Positions 35,001-37,477 of a stretch of 37,477 bases of DNA are shown here, in pieces. Source of the DNA: Moraxellaceae bacterium (GTDB lineage Bacteria > Pseudomonadota > Gammaproteobacteria > Pseudomonadales > Moraxellaceae); assembly GCA_947373945.1 (NCBI GenBank), contig CANBZV010000005.1, positions 1-37,477 of the forward strand. The letters are read 5' to 3'. Each line of letters begins with the position of its first letter. The stretch's first letter is position 1. The position numbers and the translations under genes are program-made. The notes beneath the pieces are model-generated. The model worked only from the letters and a program-made list of their open reading frames with translations, did not search any database and was not told the origin of the DNA.

Positions 35001-35670
35001 AGCTGCATTAACCACTCAGCCGCCCTTTGATGTCATTCTGATGGATATACAAATGCCTGATATGGATGGCTATACCGCGACAGAGCAAATACGCCGTCAT
35101 GAGCACATGAAAACCGTGCCCATTATCGCCATGACCGCCAATGCCATGGCTTCGGACAAAGCCGCCTGTCTAGCGGCAGGGATGAACAACCATATTGGCA
35201 AACCGATTGATGTGACTATTTTGGTTAACACCATCCTGCATTATTGCGCGCCAGAAACGAATCGCTCCCCGCAAGAGATTACGTTAGCACCCACTGCGGT
35301 AGAGACACCCTCATCGGGCAAAATCAATATTGAGCTCGCGCTCAAGCGTTTGGGTGGCAAAAAGAAGTTGCTTATCAATCTTGCCGAGCGTTTTATTGCC
35401 GATACCGCAACCACCGCAGCAGACTTGCAACAGCAACTGCGGCAAGGCAACTATGATGATGTCGCCCATAAGCTACATTCCTTAAAAGGTTTGGCGGGGA
35501 CTGTTGGCGCGACTGAGCTTGCCACGCTGCTGGCGGATATGGAGAGTCAATTAGAGAGCTTAAACTCCCCTGCGGCGATTGACAGCGCAATCAACACACT
35601 GGCAACAGAGTTATATGCCAGCAGAGCAGCATTGGCCACAATAGCTCAGCAGTTAAGGGCGGCTGGCTAA
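32008..35670 (+). CDS. MASE1-CHASE hybrid sensor histidine kinase with two receivers and HPt
   Basis: A 1220-residue inner-membrane phosphorelay protein. The order is: MASE1 membrane sensor (~10-225; GTIGLLLATPPGYATSVWPA); periplasmic CHASE domain (~240-440; EAFARDCHGLFNASTQVTRL, WAPIVRHQDR); a membrane helix near 500-520; HisKA with H570 (FLANMSHEIRTPMNAILGM); HATPase with LAGNAIKFT, RDSGIGIP and GGTGLGLGIS; REC1 with D869 (VFMDWKMPDMDG); REC2 with D1013 (ILMDIQMPDMDG); and a C-terminal HPt with H1157 (HKLHSLKGLAGTVG). All phosphorelay residues are intact. The ligand is unknown. It converges on a receiver-only protein that ends 10 bp away, a possible output partner. Codon use looks more GC-rich than the preceding gene. 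The ATG at 32008 has AAAGGGA upstream. Confidence 0.94.
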   Translation: MYTSASSSKNSVMVNIGLAIAYFFAGTIGLLLATPPGYATSVWPAAGIALGAVLLYGWRCLLGVVLGSLCINILITVRASGQGILDIGWIVPLLIALGAGAQAWAGQILIRRYVGPTLHLDDPEAILKVLALGGFLATLVNATWSITLLYSIQAIHADRIVQNWVTWWIGDSIGVLVFTPLVLVWGIPKPWFDRTRALMVTAVLVSAFGLTVLGFLLVVKLEAQDRVGRFQANGAQAVTQIERRFAEYEAFARDCHGLFNASTQVTRLEFHRFTHHWLERHPEVQAVEWAPIVRHQDRATMENAASLEIGGSPFEFISRPEQGQTHQRSPDRNDYAPLLYVEPLAANRIVLGYDVAGEPLRRQLLEMAAQEGEPVASAPLQLAQDTEHHPAIVIYTPVFRNPEQKSGQWQDLAGFIVMALKTDQVIGQMAPQFADDGLMLAVIDKATGKPIFGETPPIRQRNVAIQMGLHFQDQGIIGKRQWRFDVWPTETRLASYESWLTWTVLVTGLIGTSLAVSFSLINSGRRYYLERAVTSRTHELQERNAELEVARIEADQANASKGVFLANMSHEIRTPMNAILGMVHLLTQTELTPRQRDYASKTQSAAKSLLGILNDILDFSKVEAGKMELDLHPFRIDKLMRDLSVILSANTGDRNVEVLLDVDAELPVSVMGDSLRLQQVLINLAGNAIKFTQNGEVVVTLTLEKLGDNNVTIGFAVRDSGIGIPADQLGHIFEGFTQAEASTSRRFGGTGLGLGISKRLVALMGGDLQVESTLGVGSRFYFAISCPRIHDEPSLHDQYVASAIPLALTCAQPLKTLVVDDNASARTVLGHIIQSLGWQVDVVSSGQEALALLEHPENSGFPYDVVFMDWKMPDMDGWQTTCHIHQRYQGQKLPIIIMVTAQDRERLAQRMLTEAVALDGFLVKPVTASMLFDAVVDANAGAMGVAAKTFALPSSTRLAGLRLLVVEDNHMNQQIARELLGNEGAEVVVASNGRLGVEAALTTQPPFDVILMDIQMPDMDGYTATEQIRRHEHMKTVPIIAMTANAMASDKAACLAAGMNNHIGKPIDVTILVNTILHYCAPETNRSPQEITLAPTAVETPSSGKINIELALKRLGGKKKLLINLAERFIADTATTAADLQQQLRQGNYDDVAHKLHSLKGLAGTVGATELATLLADMESQLESLNSPAAIDSAINTLATELYASRAALATIAQQLRAAG

Positions 35671-35680
35671 GTTAAGTATA

Positions 35681-36064
35681 CTAACTAAACTGTGCCTTAG
35701 CCCACAACGCGCGAATTTCATCGGCCAGTGTGGTGATGTCAACGGGTTTGGCCAACACGCCAATTGCGCCAGTATCCAATAGCATTTGCACTTTCTCGAG
35801 CCGTGTCTCACCCGTCATAAATATGGCAGGAATGGCCGAAAAGTCAGGTTGCTGGCGCAAAGTCTGTAAGGTAGTCGGGCCATCCATAACCGGCATAACC
35901 ACATCCAGCAATAGCAAATCAGGTAGCTCCACCGGCAATGCCTGTAGCAACTGAGCACCGCCGCCGAAAGCGTTAATTTGAAAATCATCTTCCAGCGCCA
36001 ACTGTACTAGCTCGCGAATATAGTCCTCATCATCAACATAGATAATACGCTGGAGTGCTTTCAT
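35681..36064 (-). CDS. Receiver-only (CheY-like) response regulator
   Basis: A 127-residue single REC domain with no output domain. The acidic pocket is YVDDED (D11/D12), the phospho-acceptor is D54 in LLLLDVVMPVMDG, the switch Thr is in AIFMTGET and the conserved Lys is in VLAKPVD. It should act by protein contact or as a phosphate shuttle. It is encoded tail-to-tail with the large hybrid kinase, making that kinase the likely partner (inference). The open frame continues to 36187, but the extra 41 residues do not belong to the domain; the ATG at 36064 starts right at the first strand (KALQRIIYVDDE). Its ribosome site is weak. Confidence 0.9.
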   Translation of the reverse strand: MKALQRIIYVDDEDYIRELVQLALEDDFQINAFGGGAQLLQALPVELPDLLLLDVVMPVMDGPTTLQTLRQQPDFSAIPAIFMTGETRLEKVQMLLDTGAIGVLAKPVDITTLADEIRALWAKAQFS

Positions 36065-36187
36065 AAGATTTTGGCCATCAACAAAGGTTAGGGTGTTAGT
36101 TAAGCGCCCGATATTCAGCAGTTTCTTGCCGAAATGCAATGCAAATTTAATTCGAGGCAGCAGAATAGTGACCCGCCACAGGCTCAA

Positions 36188-36211
36188 TGACGCCCCATAT
36201 ACGATGCGTCA
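36188..36211. promoter_or_regulatory. Inverted repeat upstream of ppc
   Basis: TGACGC (36188-36193) and GCGTCA (36206-36211) form an inverted repeat with a 12-bp spacer, in the 243-bp divergent gap between the receiver protein and ppc. It may be a dimeric regulator site. No promoter could be assigned with confidence. Confidence 0.3.
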
Positions 36212-36307
36212 CCAAAGATCCTGCAAGTAAACTATATAGGCAATATCCCATAGGCCAGCCCCCATAAATCCGCTAGTATCAAACAGAGCCTTATGGAGAT
36301 GATGGCC

Positions 36308-37477
36308 ATGATTGATACCAACACTGACCCCCATGCCCCGCTTCGGGATGACATTCGCTTAATGGGTACTCTGCTGGGCGACACCTTACGCCAGCAAGTC
36401 GGACAGTCTTTATACGACAAGGTGGAAGCCATTCGCATACTGGGCAAACAAGCTCGGGATGGTAATCAAAGCGCCAGCCAACAACTCGACCAACTACTGT
36501 CCGCACTTAGCGATGACGAATTATTACCGGTCGCCCGCGCCTTCACGCAATTTCTCAATCTGGCCAATATCGCCGAACAATATCATCGCATCCGCCGTCA
36601 TCGGGCTTGGGAACGGCTCGACAACGCCCTACCTCAACCCGGCTCTATTCGTGAACTATTCCCGCGACTGGTTAGCCAAGGCATTAGCCCTGAAGTACTT
36701 TGGCACGCCGTACAGCAACTCGATGTCGAACTGGTACTGACCGCGCACCCGACGGAAATCAGTCGCCGCACGCTCATTCAAAAATATGACAACATCGCCA
36801 AATGTTTGGAAACGCTTGATTATGTGCATTTAACACCGATTGAACGGCAATCCGAACTTGGCCAACTCAAGCATCATATTATTGCCGCATGGCGTACCGA
36901 CGAGATTCGGCGCAACCGCCCAACACCCATCGATGAAGCAAAATGGGGCTTTACTGCCATTGAGCAAACGCTGTGGTACACCATTCCGCAATTTCTGCGT
37001 GAGTTTGATGATGTCGTTTTTGAACACACCGGCCAGCATCTACCATTGACCCAAGCGCCTATTCGTTTTGCGTCGTGGATGGGCGGTGATCGCGATGGCA
37101 ATCCGAATGTCACCCATCTTGTTACCGAGGAAGTATTACTGCTATCGCGTTGGCAAGCCGCCGAATTGTATTGGCGCGATATCGATGCCATACGCTCCGA
37201 GCTGTCGATGGAAGATTGTAGCCCCGCCATACGCGCCATTGTCGGCGAACAGTGTCGCGAGCCTTATCGGGAATTATTGCGCGAAGTGCGCGATCGGCTA
37301 GCGTTGACGCGAGATTGGGCGGCAGCGCGGCTGCGTGGCGAAACCGTAGATGATACGGGTATTTATCGTCAAGCCGCCGATCTGTTGCAACCACTACTGC
37401 TCTGCCATGACTCGCTGAATAGCTGCAATATGGCCGACATTGCTAATGATGAGCTGACCAATATTATTCGGCGCGTC
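36308..37477 (+). CDS. ppc: Phosphoenolpyruvate carboxylase, 3' end outside window
   Basis: Ppc carboxylates phosphoenolpyruvate to oxaloacetate to refill the TCA cycle. The first 390 residues of an expected ~870-880 are present and the frame is open at the window end. Signatures are LLPVARAFTQFLNLANIAEQ, the catalytic His region VLTAHPTEISRRTLIQKYD, and WMGGDRDGNPNVT with the PEP-binding Arg. Three in-frame ATGs occur at 36299, 36302 and 36308. GGAG at 36295-36298 is best spaced (9 nt) for 36308, giving MIDTNTDPHAPLRDDIRLMG. Open frames on the other strand over this region are shadows. Confidence 0.95.
   Translation, partial: MIDTNTDPHAPLRDDIRLMGTLLGDTLRQQVGQSLYDKVEAIRILGKQARDGNQSASQQLDQLLSALSDDELLPVARAFTQFLNLANIAEQYHRIRRHRAWERLDNALPQPGSIRELFPRLVSQGISPEVLWHAVQQLDVELVLTAHPTEISRRTLIQKYDNIAKCLETLDYVHLTPIERQSELGQLKHHIIAAWRTDEIRRNRPTPIDEAKWGFTAIEQTLWYTIPQFLREFDDVVFEHTGQHLPLTQAPIRFASWMGGDRDGNPNVTHLVTEEVLLLSRWQAAELYWRDIDAIRSELSMEDCSPAIRAIVGEQCREPYRELLREVRDRLALTRDWAAARLRGETVDDTGIYRQAADLLQPLLLCHDSLNSCNMADIANDELTNIIRRV

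Noticed and set aside
36459-36740. 93-codon plus-strand frame inside ppc
   Set aside because: It is an alternative reading phase of the conserved ppc coding sequence with no recognisable protein motif.

Overview
The window looks like a chromosomal segment of a mid-GC gammaproteobacterium, most likely in the order Pseudomonadales. The evidence is gene order. The block tsaP(LysM)-dprA-tsaC-hemF-aroE runs divergently from def-fmt-rsmB, and dsbA-cytochrome c4-cytochrome c5 lies next to engB. Both match arrangements I know from Pseudomonas aeruginosa, where the two blocks sit on either side of oriC. A TetR regulator divergent from a reductase/desaturase operon matches the DesT-DesCB locus of the same order. 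The finer assignment (a Moraxellaceae-like, lipid-active, twitching bacterium) is inference. No tRNA, rRNA, IS element, integrase, phage gene or CRISPR array was seen.

Layout. 1-368: 5' part of an exported MsrA (minus). 638-4653: minus-strand operon of a flavin/2Fe-2S reductase, two tandem fatty acid desaturases and a small unknown protein. It ends in a good terminator and is driven by a sigma70-like promoter flanked by two operator-like palindromes. 4954-5601: the divergent DesT-like repressor. 5813-9585: a TPR plus outer-membrane barrel protein 17 bp upstream of an exported FecR-domain protein carrying two copies of a beta-rich module. This resembles a type XI (Slam-like) secretion pair and is the best candidate for something undescribed. 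9637-13491: GST, dsbA, cytochromes c4 and c5, engB and a YjdF-like membrane protein. 13550-17530: two acyl-CoA dehydrogenases of different subfamilies and a SAM methyltransferase. 17723-22076: five consecutive exported START-domain paralogues. 22126-29817: housekeeping blocks aroE, hemF, tsaC, dprA, tsaP, def, fmt and rsmB. 29817-31710: a 35-residue membrane peptide, a nested palindromic repeat and an exported DUF4124-LRR-ankyrin protein. 32008-36064: a very large MASE1-CHASE hybrid kinase converging on a receiver-only response regulator. 36308-end: 5' part of ppc.

Working together. Much of the accessory content concerns lipids: regulated acyl desaturation, acyl-CoA dehydrogenation, and a set of periplasmic lipid-binding-type START proteins. 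The cytochromes and DsbA serve periplasmic electron transfer and disulfide formation, and TsaP implies type IV pili. Several genes have a more plausible start than the longest open frame; start choices are explained entry by entry.
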